A stretch of DNA of 32,338 bases, taken from the NCBI GenBank assembly GCA_018971835.1, contig JAGWZW010000040.1, positions 1-32,338 on the forward strand. The letters are read 5' to 3'. The stretch is from Alphaproteobacteria bacterium (lineage in GTDB: Bacteria; Pseudomonadota; Alphaproteobacteria; Micropepsales; Micropepsaceae). Below the pieces are notes generated by a model. It ran no database searches. It was not told where the DNA came from and saw nothing but the letters and a program-made list of their open reading frames with translations. Shown piece after piece: positions 1 to 10,045 of the stretch (position 1 is its first letter; each line of letters begins with the position of its first letter). A program made the translations under genes and the position numbers.

Positions 1-49
1 CGGCCAGCGCCTTCAGGAAGTGTCCGGCGATCTGTTCGGAATTGCTCAT
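1..49 (-). CDS. Start of an unidentified protein, truncated by the window edge
   Basis: Only the first 16 codons are present, reading MSNSEQIAGHFLKALA. The ATG (49-47) overlaps the TGA stop of the upstream oxygenase gene as ATGA, the usual sign of translational coupling in this window, so I accept this as a real start. No family can be named from so few residues. Because it is coupled to the 2OG-Fe(II) oxygenase, the two proteins probably act together, but that is inference. Confidence 0.5.
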   Translation of the reverse strand, partial: MSNSEQIAGHFLKALA

Positions 50-690
50 GCCGTCTCCGCCGGCGCGCCAGCGAACAGGCGGCGCACTTTCTTCACCCGC
101 GTGGAGAGGCGATGGCGCGCCGCTTCGGAATCGCGCACCGCCTGATCCTGGCAGTAATTGACCATGATGTAGCGCCGCGGGCCGACGAAGGGCTTGTGCC
201 CGTGCCACGAGTTCGGCTGCACCTTGAAGCACACCAGCGTACCGCCATTGGGCGGCACCTCGGCGGCGTAGTCTTCCAGGTCGTCGCTAGAATTGAGGAT
301 GCGCAGCCGGCCGCCATCCACCGCCCAGGGCTCGTTGAGGTAGAGCAGCATGGTGGCGAGCTTGAATTTCGAATCGGGATGGATGCGCCCGTCGCGCGCG
401 TTGCAGCGGTTGCGCAGCGTCACCAGCGTCGGCCGGCCGGAAAGGTCGATGCCCAGCTTCTCGCCCACCGCCTGGCGCATCGCCTCGCTCTCAAGCTCGG
501 CGATGATCTCTTTCACGCTGGGTCCGATTTCGGCCGCCTCGGGCAGGAACAGCCCGCCGACATCGAGCGTGGGAAAATCGCGGATCGCCGCCGACAGCTT
601 CTCGGGCGGCAGGAAATCCCTCACCACCAGATGGGGATAGGGTTTTTCGTTGAGCGGCGTTTGCCGGTAAGCATCCAGATCGACAAGCAT
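46..690 (-). CDS. 2OG-Fe(II) oxygenase family protein (prolyl-hydroxylase-like fold)
   Basis: Predicted 214-residue cytoplasmic dioxygenase that would use Fe(II), O2 and 2-oxoglutarate to hydroxylate an unknown substrate. The ATG at 690 is preferred over an upstream start at 801. It begins MLVDLDAYRQTPL, has a GAGG ribosome site about 9 nt upstream, and matches the family's usual N-terminus with a PYPHLVVRDFLP segment near residues 18-27. The metal-binding facial triad is visible as H104-x-D106 (HPD) and a distal His in WHGHKPF (H163 or H165). The Arg residues at 172-173 could bind 2-oxoglutarate. It lies 127 nt after the DUF1467 gene, so it may start its own transcript, and it overlaps the next, truncated gene by 4 nt. 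Substrate unknown; similar proteins include protein, peptide and small-molecule hydroxylases. Confidence 0.75.
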   Translation of the reverse strand: MLVDLDAYRQTPLNEKPYPHLVVRDFLPPEKLSAAIRDFPTLDVGGLFLPEAAEIGPSVKEIIAELESEAMRQAVGEKLGIDLSGRPTLVTLRNRCNARDGRIHPDSKFKLATMLLYLNEPWAVDGGRLRILNSSDDLEDYAAEVPPNGGTLVCFKVQPNSWHGHKPFVGPRRYIMVNYCQDQAVRDSEAARHRLSTRVKKVRRLFAGAPAETA

Positions 691-817
691 GCCGGTTGTC
701 CTCGCTTCGGACCTGTTGCGACTGCGGGGCTGTAGCGGATCGGGCGGCCAGGGCGCCTTGATATAGATCATGCGCCGGTGCGACGGGCATAACCTGAGCA
801 AGTCTACGGCTATTGGC

Positions 818-1078
818 CTAAAGCTGGATCACGCCCGCCAACACCAAGCCATAAAGGATGGCCCAGATTGCCGTGGCGATGGTCGTGGCGGCCAGCACCT
901 TCCAGCGGAACTGACCCGGCTTTCTGGCCGCCGGCGTCCTGGGCGGCGCGCCCGGCACGAACTGGCCGGGCGGATCGTCTTCGTTGTACAGGCCGATCGG
1001 CAGCAGCACGAAGAACACCATCCACCACAGGATGATATAGGCCCCGCCGACCACCACCCAATAGATCAGCGCGCTCAT
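818..1078 (-). CDS. DUF1467 family small membrane protein
   Basis: An 86-residue protein with two hydrophobic segments. Residues about 5-29 (YWVVVGGAYIILWWMVFFVL) and about 62-84 (VLAATTIATAIWAILYGLVL) flank a hydrophilic Pro/Arg-rich loop containing a YNEDDPPGQFVPGAP stretch. This matches the DUF1467 family, which I recall as common in Alphaproteobacteria, often after methylmalonyl-CoA epimerase and RNase J genes, and of unknown function. It begins 4 nt after the epimerase stop, so it is surely co-transcribed with it. No catalytic motif is visible; a role in the inner membrane is all that can be inferred. Confidence 0.8.
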   Translation of the reverse strand: MSALIYWVVVGGAYIILWWMVFFVLLPIGLYNEDDPPGQFVPGAPPRTPAARKPGQFRWKVLAATTIATAIWAILYGLVLAGVIQL

Positions 1079-1082
1079 GGGT

Positions 1083-1487
1083 TCAGGCCTGCTCCAGCTC
1101 GACCAGCGTGCCGACGAAATCCCTGGGGTGCAGGAACACCACCGGCTTGCCGTGCGCGCCGATGCGCGGCTGGCCTGTGCCGGTAACGGTGGCGCCCATC
1201 TTCTTCATCTGCACCACGGCGGCGTGGATATCCTCCACTTCGTAGCAGACATGATGCATGCCGCCGCCGGGATTCTTTTCCAGAAACTTTGCGATAGGCG
1301 AATTTTCGCCCAGCGGTTCCAACAGCTCGATCTTGGTGTTGGGCAATTCGACGAAGACGGTGGTGACGCCGTGGTCCGGCTGCGCCACCTCTGCGGACAC
1401 CTTGGCGCCCAGCGTGTCGCGATAGACCGCGGCGGCCTTCTTGATGTCCTTGGTGGCGATGGCGACGTGATTGAGCCGGCCGATCAT
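1083..1487 (-). CDS. mce: Methylmalonyl-CoA epimerase
   Basis: A 134-residue VOC-superfamily protein that interconverts (2R)- and (2S)-methylmalonyl-CoA on the route from propionyl-CoA to succinyl-CoA. Two beta-alpha-beta-beta-beta modules are recognisable. The metal-site elements are the LNHVAIAT start (His near residue 6), the GGGMHHVCYEVEDI segment that opens the second module, and the C-terminal GTLVELEQ with its Glu ligand. The length is typical of the family. It has a GGAG ribosome site (TCGGAGTGAAACC-ATG) and sits 62 nt after rnj and 4 nt before the DUF1467 gene. Other VOC enzymes are possible in principle, but motif spacing and gene context both favour the epimerase. Confidence 0.9.
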   Translation of the reverse strand: MIGRLNHVAIATKDIKKAAAVYRDTLGAKVSAEVAQPDHGVTTVFVELPNTKIELLEPLGENSPIAKFLEKNPGGGMHHVCYEVEDIHAAVVQMKKMGATVTGTGQPRIGAHGKPVVFLHPRDFVGTLVELEQA

Positions 1488-1532
1488 GGTTTCACTCCGA
1501 TAGCGATCCCAGCAAAACTAAAGGCAGCACCG

Positions 1533-1550
1533 GGCGCACACAAGCGCGCC
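1533..1550 (-). terminator. Weak hairpin after rnj
   Basis: On the minus strand GGCGC and GCGCC form a 5-bp stem with an 8-nt loop beginning at the rnj stop codon. A TTTAGTTTT run follows about 12 nt later. The T-run is too far away for a textbook intrinsic terminator, so this is at most an attenuating or RNA-stabilising hairpin between rnj and mce. Confidence 0.25.
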
Positions 1551-3202
1551 TAGACCCAGGCGATTTCCACACGCGTGACCGGCTTTTTGTCCCAGGCTTC
1601 CAGCGCGGCACGGCGGGCGGCGCGGCGGACATTCTCGCGCAAGGCTTCCTCGTCGCCCTTCTTCGGGTTGTAGCGCCGGGTGGCAGAGTCCACAGCCACG
1701 CGCACGGCCTCACGCACCGAATCCGGAATGCCTTCGAGAAAGAGCACGGGCTCACCGGCGACGCGGCCTCTCTGGTCCAGCACCAGCGTCACCGCGATCA
1801 GCCCGGCAAAACCCATCGCCCGGCGCTCGCGGCCGTGGTCGGCGCTTTCGTCGACCAGCACGCTGCCGTCGAGATAGATGCGCCCCGCCGGCACCTCGTC
1901 GATGATCTCCGCCGGTCCCGGCGCCAGGCGCAGCATCTGGCCGTTCTCGATCGTCACCGCCTCGGGCACCTGCAGCGAACGGGCCAGCCGCGCATGCTCG
2001 GCCATGTGGCGCAGCTCGCCATGCACCGGCACGGCGATTTTCGGCCGCACCCAGCGATACATCTGCGCCAGTTCGTCCTTGTACGGATGACCGGAGACGT
2101 GGACGAAATGATCCTGCTCGGTCAGCACCTCGACACCGAGGGCGCAGAGCTTGTTGTGCAGGGCGAAAATGCCCAGTTCGTTGCCCGGAATGATGCGCGA
2201 GGAGAAGATCACGCTGTCGCCGGGGCCCAGTTTCACATTGGGATGATCGCCCGATGCGATGCGGGCCAGCGCCGCGCGCGGTTCGCCCTGACTGCCGGTG
2301 ACAAGGTAGAGCGCGCGGTGGGGCGGCAGGAGCGCGGCCTCCGCCTCGTCGATCACGCGCGGGAAATCGTCGAGGTAGCCGGTTTCGCGCGCGGCGGCGA
2401 CCATCTTCTGCATCGCCCGGCCGACCAGCGCCACCTCGCGGCCGGCGGCGCGCGCCGCCTTGGCAATGGAAACGAGCCGCGCCACGTTCGAGGCGAAGGC
2501 GGTCACCGCCACGCGGCCCTTGAGCCGGCCGATCAGCTCGGCCAGGCTTTCGCGCACCGTGGCCTCCGAGCCAGAATGGCCTTCATGCAGCGCATTGGTG
2601 GAATCGCACACCAGCGCCAGCACGCCCTCGTCGCCCAGCCTGGTGAGACGGTTGGTATCGGTCACGTCGCCGAGCAGCGGTTCGGGATCGATCTTCCAGT
2701 CGCCGGTGTGCACCACGGTTCCCAGCCAGGTCTTGATCGCCAGCGCATTGGGCTCGGGGATGGAATGGGTGATCGAGACGTAATCGACCGCGAACGGCCC
2801 GATGTCGAGATGGCCGCCGAGCGGCACCTCGCGCACCTTCACCTTGTCCGCCAGCCCCGCCTCGATCAGCTTGCCGGTCACCAGTTTGGCGGTGAAGGGA
2901 GTGGCGTAGATCGGGCAACGCAATTGCGGCCACAGATGCGGCACCGCGCCGATGTGGTCCTCATGGGCGTGGGTGAGCACGATGGCGAGCACATCCTCGG
3001 CCTGCTCCGCCAGGAAGCGGATGTCCGGCATGATGAGATCGATGCCCGGCGTATCGCCTTCGCGCCCGAACAGCACGCCGCAATCGACCACGATCCACTG
3101 GCGCGCATGGGCCGGGCCGAAACCATAGGCATTGAAGTTCATGCCGATTTCGCCCGCGCCGCCCAAGGGCAGCAGCACCAGTTCGTCTTCGCGCTTGGCC
3201 AT
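1550..3202 (-). CDS. rnj: Ribonuclease J
   Basis: A 550-residue metallo-beta-lactamase/beta-CASP nuclease with 5'-to-3' exo- and endoribonuclease activity in rRNA maturation and mRNA decay. The zinc motif HAHEDH is at residues 78-83. Further metal-binding motifs follow as HTGDWKID, HVSGHPYKDE and PVHGELRH, and a beta-CASP domain and a C-terminal domain complete the usual length. The start at 3202 is chosen over an in-frame codon at 3244. It begins MAKREDELVLLPLGG as the family does, and its ATG overlaps the TAA stop of coaX by one base (TAATG), suggesting coupled translation. Placement after nuoN-birA-coaX is, from memory, common in Alphaproteobacteria. Confidence 0.95.
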   Translation of the reverse strand: MAKREDELVLLPLGGAGEIGMNFNAYGFGPAHARQWIVVDCGVLFGREGDTPGIDLIMPDIRFLAEQAEDVLAIVLTHAHEDHIGAVPHLWPQLRCPIYATPFTAKLVTGKLIEAGLADKVKVREVPLGGHLDIGPFAVDYVSITHSIPEPNALAIKTWLGTVVHTGDWKIDPEPLLGDVTDTNRLTRLGDEGVLALVCDSTNALHEGHSGSEATVRESLAELIGRLKGRVAVTAFASNVARLVSIAKAARAAGREVALVGRAMQKMVAAARETGYLDDFPRVIDEAEAALLPPHRALYLVTGSQGEPRAALARIASGDHPNVKLGPGDSVIFSSRIIPGNELGIFALHNKLCALGVEVLTEQDHFVHVSGHPYKDELAQMYRWVRPKIAVPVHGELRHMAEHARLARSLQVPEAVTIENGQMLRLAPGPAEIIDEVPAGRIYLDGSVLVDESADHGRERRAMGFAGLIAVTLVLDQRGRVAGEPVLFLEGIPDSVREAVRVAVDSATRRYNPKKGDEEALRENVRRAARRAALEAWDKKPVTRVEIAWV

Positions 3203-3999
3203 TATTTCGCGGACTTCCCGCCCTGCGTTTTCTTCGCGTTGCAAGCGTAGATCTGGACCAGCCCGCGGATGGTGAGATCGGCATCGAGATGATCGATCGC
3301 CGTCATATGCTTATGGAACAGGCTGGCGAGGCCACCGGTGGCGATCACCGTCATCGGCTGGCCGTATTCTTCCTTGATGCGCCCAATCAGCCCTTCGATC
3401 AAGCCGACATAGCCCCAGTAGAGGCCGGATTGCATGGCCGGCACCGTATCCTTGCCGATCACGTTCTGCGTGCGCTGGATGGCGACGCGCGGCAGCATGG
3501 CCGCGGCCTGATGCAGCGCCTCGGCGGAGAGATTGGCGCCCGGCGCGATCACGCCGCCTTCATAATCCCCCTTCTCGCTGATGACATCGAAGGTGGTGGC
3601 GGTGCCGAAATCGACCACGATCAGCGCCCCCCGGTAGCGTTCATGCGCGGCCACGGCGTTCACCACGCGGTCGGCGCCCACCGCCTCAGGCCGGTCCATG
3701 TGAATGCCGATACCCAGATCGACCTCCGCCTCGCCCACCACCAGCGGCGTGCATTTGAGATAGCGCACGCAGAGCTGGCGCAGGTCGAACAGCACCGCGG
3801 GCACCACGGTGGCGATGATCGCCGCGTCGATATCGCCGAAGGCAAGCCCCTCCGTCTCGAACAGCTGCTTCAGCGTCACCGCATATTCGTCGGCGGTGCG
3901 CTGGGTCTTGGTCACCGTGCGCCACTCGGCGCGGATATCCTTGCCGTCATGTACGGCGAAGACAATGTTGGTGTTGCCGGCGTCGATGGCGAGCAGCAT
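3202..3999 (-). CDS. coaX: Type III pantothenate kinase
   Basis: A 265-residue ASKHA-fold kinase that phosphorylates pantothenate to 4'-phosphopantothenate, the first committed step of coenzyme A synthesis. Type III enzymes need a monovalent cation and are not inhibited by CoA. Visible motifs are the N-terminal phosphate loop DAGNTNIVFAV, the substrate-pocket GADRVVNAVAA, the catalytic-Asp region DFGTATTFDVI, the GGVIAPGANLS segment, and a late IATGGLA nucleotide-binding motif. The length is typical. It starts 3 nt after the birA stop and overlaps rnj by one base, so it lies inside the nuo-birA-coaX-rnj transcript. Confidence 0.95.
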   Translation of the reverse strand: MLLAIDAGNTNIVFAVHDGKDIRAEWRTVTKTQRTADEYAVTLKQLFETEGLAFGDIDAAIIATVVPAVLFDLRQLCVRYLKCTPLVVGEAEVDLGIGIHMDRPEAVGADRVVNAVAAHERYRGALIVVDFGTATTFDVISEKGDYEGGVIAPGANLSAEALHQAAAMLPRVAIQRTQNVIGKDTVPAMQSGLYWGYVGLIEGLIGRIKEEYGQPMTVIATGGLASLFHKHMTAIDHLDADLTIRGLVQIYACNAKKTQGGKSAK

Positions 4000-4002
4000 G
4001 GC

Positions 4003-4770
4003 TTAGGCCCCGAAGAACACTTCGCCGGCGGCGACGGTGCGCCGCTTGCCGCCCGCTTCGCGCAGGATGAGGGCGCCGCTCTCGTCGATCCCTTCGAACA
4101 CGCCGGATGTCTCCTCTTTCGCCAGCCTCACGCGGATGCGCCCGCCCAGATGGGCGGCGCGCGCCAGCCAGGCATCGCGGATGGGCGAAAAACCCTGCGT
4201 GCGCCACACCTCATACCATTTCGCGAAGCTGGCGGCGAGGCATAGCAGCGCATCGCGCGGAGCCGGGGCCATTTCGCCCAGCGCGGCCACGGAAATGGCC
4301 GGTGTTTCCACGCCCTCGGGGAACTGCGCCAGGTTGATGCCGATGCCGATGGCCAGCCATTGCGGCTGGGCGCCTGCGCCGCTGGCGGATTCGAGCAGGA
4401 TGCCGACGATCTTGCGCCCGTCGGCCAGAACGTCGTTGGGCCATTTGACGCGCAGCTCGGCGCGGGGCGCGAACTGCGCCACGGCTTCGGCGGCGGCAAT
4501 GGCCGCGACGAAGGAAAGCTGCGCGCACTCCGCAGCCGGGCGATCCGGCCTGAGCAGCAGCGTGGCGGCGAGGTTGCCGGCCGGCGCCTCCCAGGCCCGG
4601 CCCCGGCGCCCGCGCCCAGCCGTCTGCACCCCTGCGCGTATCCAGAGTGGCGCCGGCGCACCCGCCGCCGCCAGCCGTCGCGCCTCCTCGTTGGTGGAAT
4701 CGAGGCTGGGGTATTCCTTGAGCGCGTAGCCCACAGGCCAGCTTGGCGGCCACGCGGGCGGTGCGATCAC
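4003..4770 (-). CDS. birA: Biotin--[acetyl-CoA-carboxylase] ligase
   Basis: A 255-residue enzyme that activates biotin to biotinyl-AMP and transfers it to the biotin carboxyl carrier protein of acetyl-CoA carboxylase and related carboxylases. Motifs are STNEEARRLA (biotin site), TAGRGRRGRAWEAP (the flexible GRGRxG adenylate loop), KWPNDVL with the catalytic Lys, GILLES, and IGIGINL. There is no N-terminal winged-helix domain, so it is a ligase only and not the E. coli-type repressor. The frame stays open far into nuoN, but the GTG at 4770-4768 overlaps the nuoN TGA as GTGA and is the sensible start. That junction repeats the coupling seen throughout the operon. Confidence 0.92.
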   Translation of the reverse strand: MIAPPAWPPSWPVGYALKEYPSLDSTNEEARRLAAAGAPAPLWIRAGVQTAGRGRRGRAWEAPAGNLAATLLLRPDRPAAECAQLSFVAAIAAAEAVAQFAPRAELRVKWPNDVLADGRKIVGILLESASGAGAQPQWLAIGIGINLAQFPEGVETPAISVAALGEMAPAPRDALLCLAASFAKWYEVWRTQGFSPIRDAWLARAAHLGGRIRVRLAKEETSGVFEGIDESGALILREAGGKRRTVAAGEVFFGA

Positions 4771-6206
4771 GGCACCAGCGTCGCCGCCGCGTGCCCCGCC
4801 GCCGCGATCAGCGGCGCACCGCCGACGATAAAGAAGATCGTGAACAGGCTGGCCCCCGCCAGCACCAGGCCCGGCAGCTTCGCCAGCCCGGCATCGAAGG
4901 CCGGTGCCGGATCGTCGAAATACATCACCTTGACGATGCGCCAGTAGTAATAGGCGCCCACCACGCTGGAGAGCACGCCGATCACGGACAGCGTATAGAG
5001 ATGCGCCTCGATGGCGGCGACGAAGACATAGAACTTGGCCCAGAAGCCGGCCAGCGGCGGAATGCCGGCCAGCGAGATCATCAGCGCCGCCATCGCGAAG
5101 GCCAGGCCCGGCCGCGTGCGCGACAGCCCGGCGAGATCGGAGATCGATTCCACCGATTGACCGTCCCGCGCCATCGCCATGACGACGACCCACACGCCCG
5201 CATTGGTGACCAGATAGATCGCCATGTAGATGAGCACGCCCTTCACGCCCATCGCCGTGCCGGCGGCGAGGCCGAGCAGCGCAAAGCCCATATGGCCGAT
5301 GGAGCTGTAGGCCATCAGGCGCTTGATGTTGGTCTGGCCGATGGCCGCAAAAGCGCCGAGGACCATCGACAGCCCCGAGATCAGGATAATCACCTGCTGC
5401 CATTGGTGGATCGCATCGGGGAACGAAGACAGCAAGGCGCGCAACAGCAGCGTCATCGCCGCCACCTTTGGCGCCATCGCGAAGAAAGCCGTCACCGGCG
5501 TGGGCGCGCCCTCATAGACATCCGGCGTCCACATGTGGAACGGCACAGCGGAAATCTTGAACACCAGCCCGGCGATCAGGAAGACCAGGCCGAAGATGAG
5601 GCCGATCGAGATGCCGCCGGTCTTGATGACGTGCGCCACCGCGAGGAATTCGGTTGAGCCCGTGAAGCCGTAGATCAGCGAGATGCCGTAGAGCAGCATG
5701 CCCGAGGAGAGCGCGCCGAGGACGAAATATTTGAGCCCCGCCTCGTTCGATTTCACCGAATCCCGGTTGAAGGAAGCCAGCACATAGAGCGACAGGCTCT
5801 GCAGCTCCAGGCCCATATAGAGCGCGATGAAGCTGGCCGCGGACACCATCAGCATCATGCCAAGCGTGGCAAACAGCACCAGAACGGGGAACTCGAAGTG
5901 CGCCAGCTTGGCGCGCTCGGCATAGGCCGGCGTGATGACAAGCGTCAGCGCCGAACCGAGCAGGATCAGCACCTTGGCGAAGCGCGCGAAACCATCCACC
6001 ACGAAAGCGCCGTGAAAAGCCGTCGCGGTTTCATCGCCCGCCAGCATCACATAGGCGGCCACCGCCATCGCCACCACCGCCAGAAAGCTCACGGTGCCGG
6101 CATCCTTGTCGCCGCGCAGCGCACCCCAGAGCAGCAGCACCAGGCCGCTGACCGCCAGGATCAGCTCGGGCAACAGGATGGCCAGATCGTTCGTCAGCGC
6201 GTTCAC
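4767..6206 (-). CDS. nuoN: NADH-quinone oxidoreductase subunit N
   Basis: A 479-residue antiporter-like subunit of the complex I membrane arm, expected to form about 14 transmembrane helices and one of the three Mrp-type proton channels. The family signatures are seen as [16 protein letters not shown] (the Glu-bearing helix), [37 protein letters not shown] with its conserved Lys and HMW, and [12 protein letters not shown]. Translation appears to start at a GTG (6206-6204) that overlaps the nuoM TGA as GTGA. The stop in turn overlaps the birA GTG. As the last nuo gene of the canonical order, it is fully intact. Confidence 0.96.
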   Translation of the reverse strand: MNALTNDLAILLPELILAVSGLVLLLWGALRGDKDAGTVSFLAVVAMAVAAYVMLAGDETATAFHGAFVVDGFARFAKVLILLGSALTLVITPAYAERAKLAHFEFPVLVLFATLGMMLMVSAASFIALYMGLELQSLSLYVLASFNRDSVKSNEAGLKYFVLGALSSGMLLYGISLIYGFTGSTEFLAVAHVIKTGGISIGLIFGLVFLIAGLVFKISAVPFHMWTPDVYEGAPTPVTAFFAMAPKVAAMTLLLRALLSSFPDAIHQWQQVIILISGLSMVLGAFAAIGQTNIKRLMAYSSIGHMGFALLGLAAGTAMGVKGVLIYMAIYLVTNAGVWVVVMAMARDGQSVESISDLAGLSRTRPGLAFAMAALMISLAGIPPLAGFWAKFYVFVAAIEAHLYTLSVIGVLSSVVGAYYYWRIVKVMYFDDPAPAFDAGLAKLPGLVLAGASLFTIFFIVGGAPLIAAAGHAAATLVP

Positions 6207-7735
6207 CGCACGCCTCCTTCAGCGGTCAGCGCCGCGAGTTCGGGCGTCTGGGACATCGCCAACGCCGTCTTGTGTTCCTGAATCAGATTGGCGACCGAGA
6301 CGCTCGTTACGTCGAACACCGGCTTGGGATAAACGCCCATCAGGATGGTGATGATGACGAGCGGCGCCAGGATCGCCACTTCGCGCAAGGAGAGATCCTG
6401 AATGGCCTGCAGGCTGGGCTTCACCAGCTTGCCGAACACCACCTGTCGATAGAGATAGAGCATGTAGGCCGCCGACAGGATCACGCCCGTAGCGGCGAGA
6501 ATCGCAACCCAAGTGTTGACCTGGAAGGCACCGAGCATGGAGAGGAATTCACCGACGAAGCCGCTGGTACCCGGCAGACCGACATTGGCCAGCGTGAATA
6601 CCATGAAGCAGGCGGCATAGAGCGGCATGCGCTCCACCAGGCCGCCATAGGCCTTGATCTCGCGGGTGTGCATGCGGTCGTAGATCACGCCGATGCAGAG
6701 GAACAGCGCGGCCGAAACCACGCCGTGGGACAGCATCTGGAAGACGCCGCCGTCCACGCCCTGCTGCGTGAGCGAGAAGATACCCATCGTCACGAAGCCC
6801 ATGTGCGCGACCGACGAATAGGCAATCAGCTTCTTCGCGTCCTCCTGCGCCAGGGCCACCAGCGAGGTGTAGATCACCGCCACAACGGAAAGCGCGAAGA
6901 TCAGCGGCGCGAAGGTTTCGCTGGCGCTGGCGAACATCGGCAACGAGAAGCGCAGGAAGCCATAGCCGCCCATCTTCAGCAGGATGCCCGCAAGGATCAC
7001 CGAGCCCGCCGTCGGCGCTTCCACATGCGCATCCGGCAGCCAGGTGTGCACCGGCCACATCGGCAGCTTCACCGCGAAGCTGGCGAAGAAGGCCAGCCAC
7101 AGCCAGAACTGCATGGCCACCGAGAAATGGGTGTGCAGCAGCACCGTGATGTCCGTCGTGCCGGCCTGCAGATACATCGCCATCACGGCCAGCAGCATCA
7201 GCACCGAGCCGAGCAGCGTGTAGAGGAAGAACTTGAAGCTGGCATAAACGCGCCGGGGCCCGCCCCACACACCGATGATGAGGAACATCGGGATCAGCCC
7301 GCCCTCGAAGAAGACGTAGAAGAGCAGCAGGTCAAGCGCGCAGAACACGCCGATCATCAGCGTTTCCAGCAGCAGGAAGGCGATCATGTATTCGGCGACG
7401 CGCTTCTGCACCGATTTCCAGCTCGCCATGATGCAGAACGGCATCAACCCCGCCGTCAGCACCACGAACAGCATGGAAATGCCGTCCACGCCCATGTGGT
7501 AGACAATGCCGCCGCCCAGCCACTCGCTCCGCTCGACGAACTGGAAGGCGGCCGTGGTGCCATCGAACTTCGACCACAGGTACAGCGACAGCCCGAAATC
7601 GACCAGCGTGGTGATCATTGCCACCCAGCGCGCGGTGGCTGCCACAGTCTCCTCCTTGCCGCGCGTGATCAGGATGAAGAGCACGCCGACGAGCGGCAGG
7701 AAGGTGATGATCGACAGGATCGGCAGGTTGCTCAT
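6203..7735 (-). CDS. nuoM: NADH-quinone oxidoreductase subunit M
   Basis: A 510-residue antiporter-like proton-pumping subunit of complex I, starting [15 protein letters not shown] at an ATG that overlaps the nuoL stop as ATGA. An in-frame extension back to 7918 is a shadow of nuoL coding sequence. Conserved elements include [38 protein letters not shown] (broken-helix Lys and His region), [13 protein letters not shown] and [16 protein letters not shown]. The hydrophobicity fits about 14 transmembrane helices. Its stop overlaps the GTG of nuoN. Confidence 0.96.
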   Translation of the reverse strand: MSNLPILSIITFLPLVGVLFILITRGKEETVAATARWVAMITTLVDFGLSLYLWSKFDGTTAAFQFVERSEWLGGGIVYHMGVDGISMLFVVLTAGLMPFCIMASWKSVQKRVAEYMIAFLLLETLMIGVFCALDLLLFYVFFEGGLIPMFLIIGVWGGPRRVYASFKFFLYTLLGSVLMLLAVMAMYLQAGTTDITVLLHTHFSVAMQFWLWLAFFASFAVKLPMWPVHTWLPDAHVEAPTAGSVILAGILLKMGGYGFLRFSLPMFASASETFAPLIFALSVVAVIYTSLVALAQEDAKKLIAYSSVAHMGFVTMGIFSLTQQGVDGGVFQMLSHGVVSAALFLCIGVIYDRMHTREIKAYGGLVERMPLYAACFMVFTLANVGLPGTSGFVGEFLSMLGAFQVNTWVAILAATGVILSAAYMLYLYRQVVFGKLVKPSLQAIQDLSLREVAILAPLVIITILMGVYPKPVFDVTSVSVANLIQEHKTALAMSQTPELAALTAEGGVR

Positions 7736-9729
7736 GGCGTAACTCCCGCAACCATGAACCAGGTGGCGAGCGCCACCACGCCGATCAGCATGGCGAAAGC
7801 GTAGTGATAGAGGTAGCCGGATTGCAGCTTGACCGCCTGCCGCGTGGCATCGAGCACGCGGGCGGCGACACCGTCCGGCCCCAGTCCGTCGATCAGCGTG
7901 CCGTCGCCGGTCTTCCACAGCATGCGGCCTATCTTCATCGCGCCGCGCACGAACAGGAAGTCATACAGTTCGTCGAAGTACCACTTGTTGTAGAGGAAGA
8001 GGTAGATGCCCCAGCGTTTCGCCGCCAGCTTGGCCGGCAGCTCCGGGTTCATGATGTAATAGTAGTACACCACGCAGAAGCCGAGCACCGTCAGCACGAA
8101 GGGCGCCAGTTCTTCCCAGGCCGGCACCTCGCCGGTGCCGTGGCCGGCGGCGACGGCCACCGCGCCACGCCAGAAACCGGCCGCGCCGCCGCCGATGAAC
8201 AGGTGATCGAAGAGAGCACCCGCAAACAGCGCGCCGATCGCCAGCACGCCCAGCGGGATCAGCATGGTCAGCGGCGTTTCGTGAATCTCTTCCAGCTTCG
8301 GCGCATGGTGATGATGCGCGGCATCCGGCTCTTCGTCCGCCGCGGCATGGCTGTGATGATCGAGCCCGCGGTAGCGGCCGTGGAAGGTCATGATGAATTG
8401 CCGCCAGGAATAGAAGCTGGTCATGCCCGCGGCGATCAGCGTCATCCAGAAAGCGTACTGCGCCATCGGCGCATGGCTGAGGAACGCGGCGTTGATGATG
8501 CCGTCCTTGGAATAGAAGCCGGCAGCGCCGATACCCAGGAACGGAATACCGAAGCCGGTCAGCGCCAGATTGCCGATCAGCATCGTGGCCCAGGTGAAGG
8601 GCAACCGCTTGGCGAGGCCGCCCATGCGGCGCATGTCTTGTTCATGGTGCATGGCCACGATCACCGAACCGGCGGCCAGGAACAGCAGCGCCTTGAAGAA
8701 GGCATGGGTAAAGAGATGGAACATCGCCCCGCCGTAATCCGAGACGCCGGCGGCGGCAAACATGTAGCCGAGCTGCGAGCAGGTGGAATAGGCGATCACC
8801 CGCTTGATGTCGTTCTGGAACAGGCCGACCGTGGCGGCGAAGAAGGCCGTGGTGGCGCCGATGAAGGTGACGAAGTCGAGCGCGGTGGGCGCCAGCTCGT
8901 AAAGCGGCGAGCAGCGGCAGACCAGGAACACGCCAGCCGTCACCATCGTGGCGGCATGGATGAGGGCGGACACGGGCGTGGGGCCTTCCATCGCATCCGG
9001 CAGCCAGGTGTGCAGCAGGAACTGGGCCGACTTGCCCATCGCGCCAACGAACAGCAAGAGGCACAGCGTGGTCAGGATATCCACGCTTTGGCCTGCGAAC
9101 ACGAAGGTCTTGCCCGCCATCGCCGGGGCGGCGGCGAACACCGTGTTGAAGTCCAGCGTGCCGAACACATAGAAGACGCCGAAGATGCCCAGCGCGAAGC
9201 CGAAATCGCCCACGCGGTTGACCACGAAGGCCTTGATCGCGGCGGCACAGGCTTCCGGCTTCTGGTACCAGAAGCCGATCAGCAGGTAAGACGCCAGGCC
9301 CACCCCTTCCCAGCCGAAGAACATCTGCAGGAAGTTGTTGCTCGTCACCAGCATCAGCATGGCGAAGGTGAAGAGCGAGAGGTAGCTGAAGAACCGCCAG
9401 CGACCCGGATCGTCGTGCATGTAGCCGAAAGAATACAGGTGCACGAGCGCGGAGACGCCCGTCACCACCACCAGCATCACCGCCGTCAGGGTATCGACGC
9501 GCAAGGTCCAGTCGACTGCGAAGTTGCCCGACATGATCCAGGGCGCCACCTGCACGATCTGTGAATGGCCGAGCAGCGCCACGTTGTAGAAGGCGTCGCA
9601 GGAGAAAGCGAGCGAAGTGAACAGCAGCGCCGTGGTGATCAGCTCGCTGGCGCGGTGGCCGATGACGCGGCCGAAGACGCCGGCCACGAACGAGCCCAAA
9701 AGTGGCAGAAAGACAATCGCCGCATACAT
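7732..9729 (-). CDS. nuoL: NADH-quinone oxidoreductase subunit L
   Basis: A 665-residue distal antiporter-like subunit of complex I. The N-terminal region reads [20 protein letters not shown]. The central core contains [45 protein letters not shown] and [13 protein letters not shown], all standard NuoL motifs. A His-rich cytoplasm- or periplasm-facing loop ([19 protein letters not shown], around residues 460-480) precedes the last third, where the long lateral helix and final transmembrane segments are expected. It starts 5 nt after the nuoK stop and its TGA overlaps the nuoM ATG. Confidence 0.96.
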   Translation of the reverse strand: MYAAIVFLPLLGSFVAGVFGRVIGHRASELITTALLFTSLAFSCDAFYNVALLGHSQIVQVAPWIMSGNFAVDWTLRVDTLTAVMLVVVTGVSALVHLYSFGYMHDDPGRWRFFSYLSLFTFAMLMLVTSNNFLQMFFGWEGVGLASYLLIGFWYQKPEACAAAIKAFVVNRVGDFGFALGIFGVFYVFGTLDFNTVFAAAPAMAGKTFVFAGQSVDILTTLCLLLFVGAMGKSAQFLLHTWLPDAMEGPTPVSALIHAATMVTAGVFLVCRCSPLYELAPTALDFVTFIGATTAFFAATVGLFQNDIKRVIAYSTCSQLGYMFAAAGVSDYGGAMFHLFTHAFFKALLFLAAGSVIVAMHHEQDMRRMGGLAKRLPFTWATMLIGNLALTGFGIPFLGIGAAGFYSKDGIINAAFLSHAPMAQYAFWMTLIAAGMTSFYSWRQFIMTFHGRYRGLDHHSHAAADEEPDAAHHHHAPKLEEIHETPLTMLIPLGVLAIGALFAGALFDHLFIGGGAAGFWRGAVAVAAGHGTGEVPAWEELAPFVLTVLGFCVVYYYYIMNPELPAKLAAKRWGIYLFLYNKWYFDELYDFLFVRGAMKIGRMLWKTGDGTLIDGLGPDGVAARVLDATRQAVKLQSGYLYHYAFAMLIGVVALATWFMVAGVTP

Positions 9730-9734
9730 CCGCG

Positions 9735-10043
9735 TCAGCCTTTCATCAGGTTCGCGTCTTCAACCGCCACCGAGCCCCGGTTGCGGAAGTAAGTCACGAG
9801 AATGGCCAGGCCGATCGCCGCCTCGGCAGCGGCCACGGTCAGCACCAGCAGGGCGAAGACTTGGCCGACGAGATCGCCGAGATAGGCGGAAAAAGCCACG
9901 AAGTTGAGGTTGACCGCGAGCAGGATCAATTCCACCGACATCAGGATGACGATGATGTTCTTGCGGTTGAGGAAGATGCCGAACACGCCGATGGTGAACA
10001 GAACCGCCGCCACGCCCAGATAATAAGGAAGACCGATCGTCAT
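9735..10043 (-). CDS. nuoK: NADH-quinone oxidoreductase subunit K
   Basis: A 102-residue membrane-arm subunit with three transmembrane helices, the smallest of the membrane core. Conserved intramembrane acidic residues are visible in the [17 protein letters not shown] and [12 protein letters not shown] segments; these Glu residues form part of the proton path between the quinone site and the antiporter subunits. The length equals the usual 100-102 residues. It lies 2 nt after nuoJ and 5 nt before nuoL. Confidence 0.96.
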   Translation of the reverse strand: MTIGLPYYLGVAAVLFTIGVFGIFLNRKNIIVILMSVELILLAVNLNFVAFSAYLGDLVGQVFALLVLTVAAAEAAIGLAILVTYFRNRGSVAVEDANLMKG

Positions 10044-10045
10044 TT

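Noticed and set aside
1835..3250. A 471-codon plus-strand frame opposite rnj
   Set aside because: It mirrors the RNase J reading frame and lacks any domain; a shadow frame.
4771..5403. An N-terminal extension of birA into nuoN that would give a 466-residue protein
   Set aside because: The extension is an alternative frame of nuoN. The GTG at 4770 gives a ligase of normal length and a GTGA overlap.
8280..8360. His-rich stretch inside nuoL as a possible metal-binding insertion
   Set aside because: Hydrophilic loops of variable composition are common at this position in NuoL proteins; it is noted in the gene entry but not treated as a novelty.
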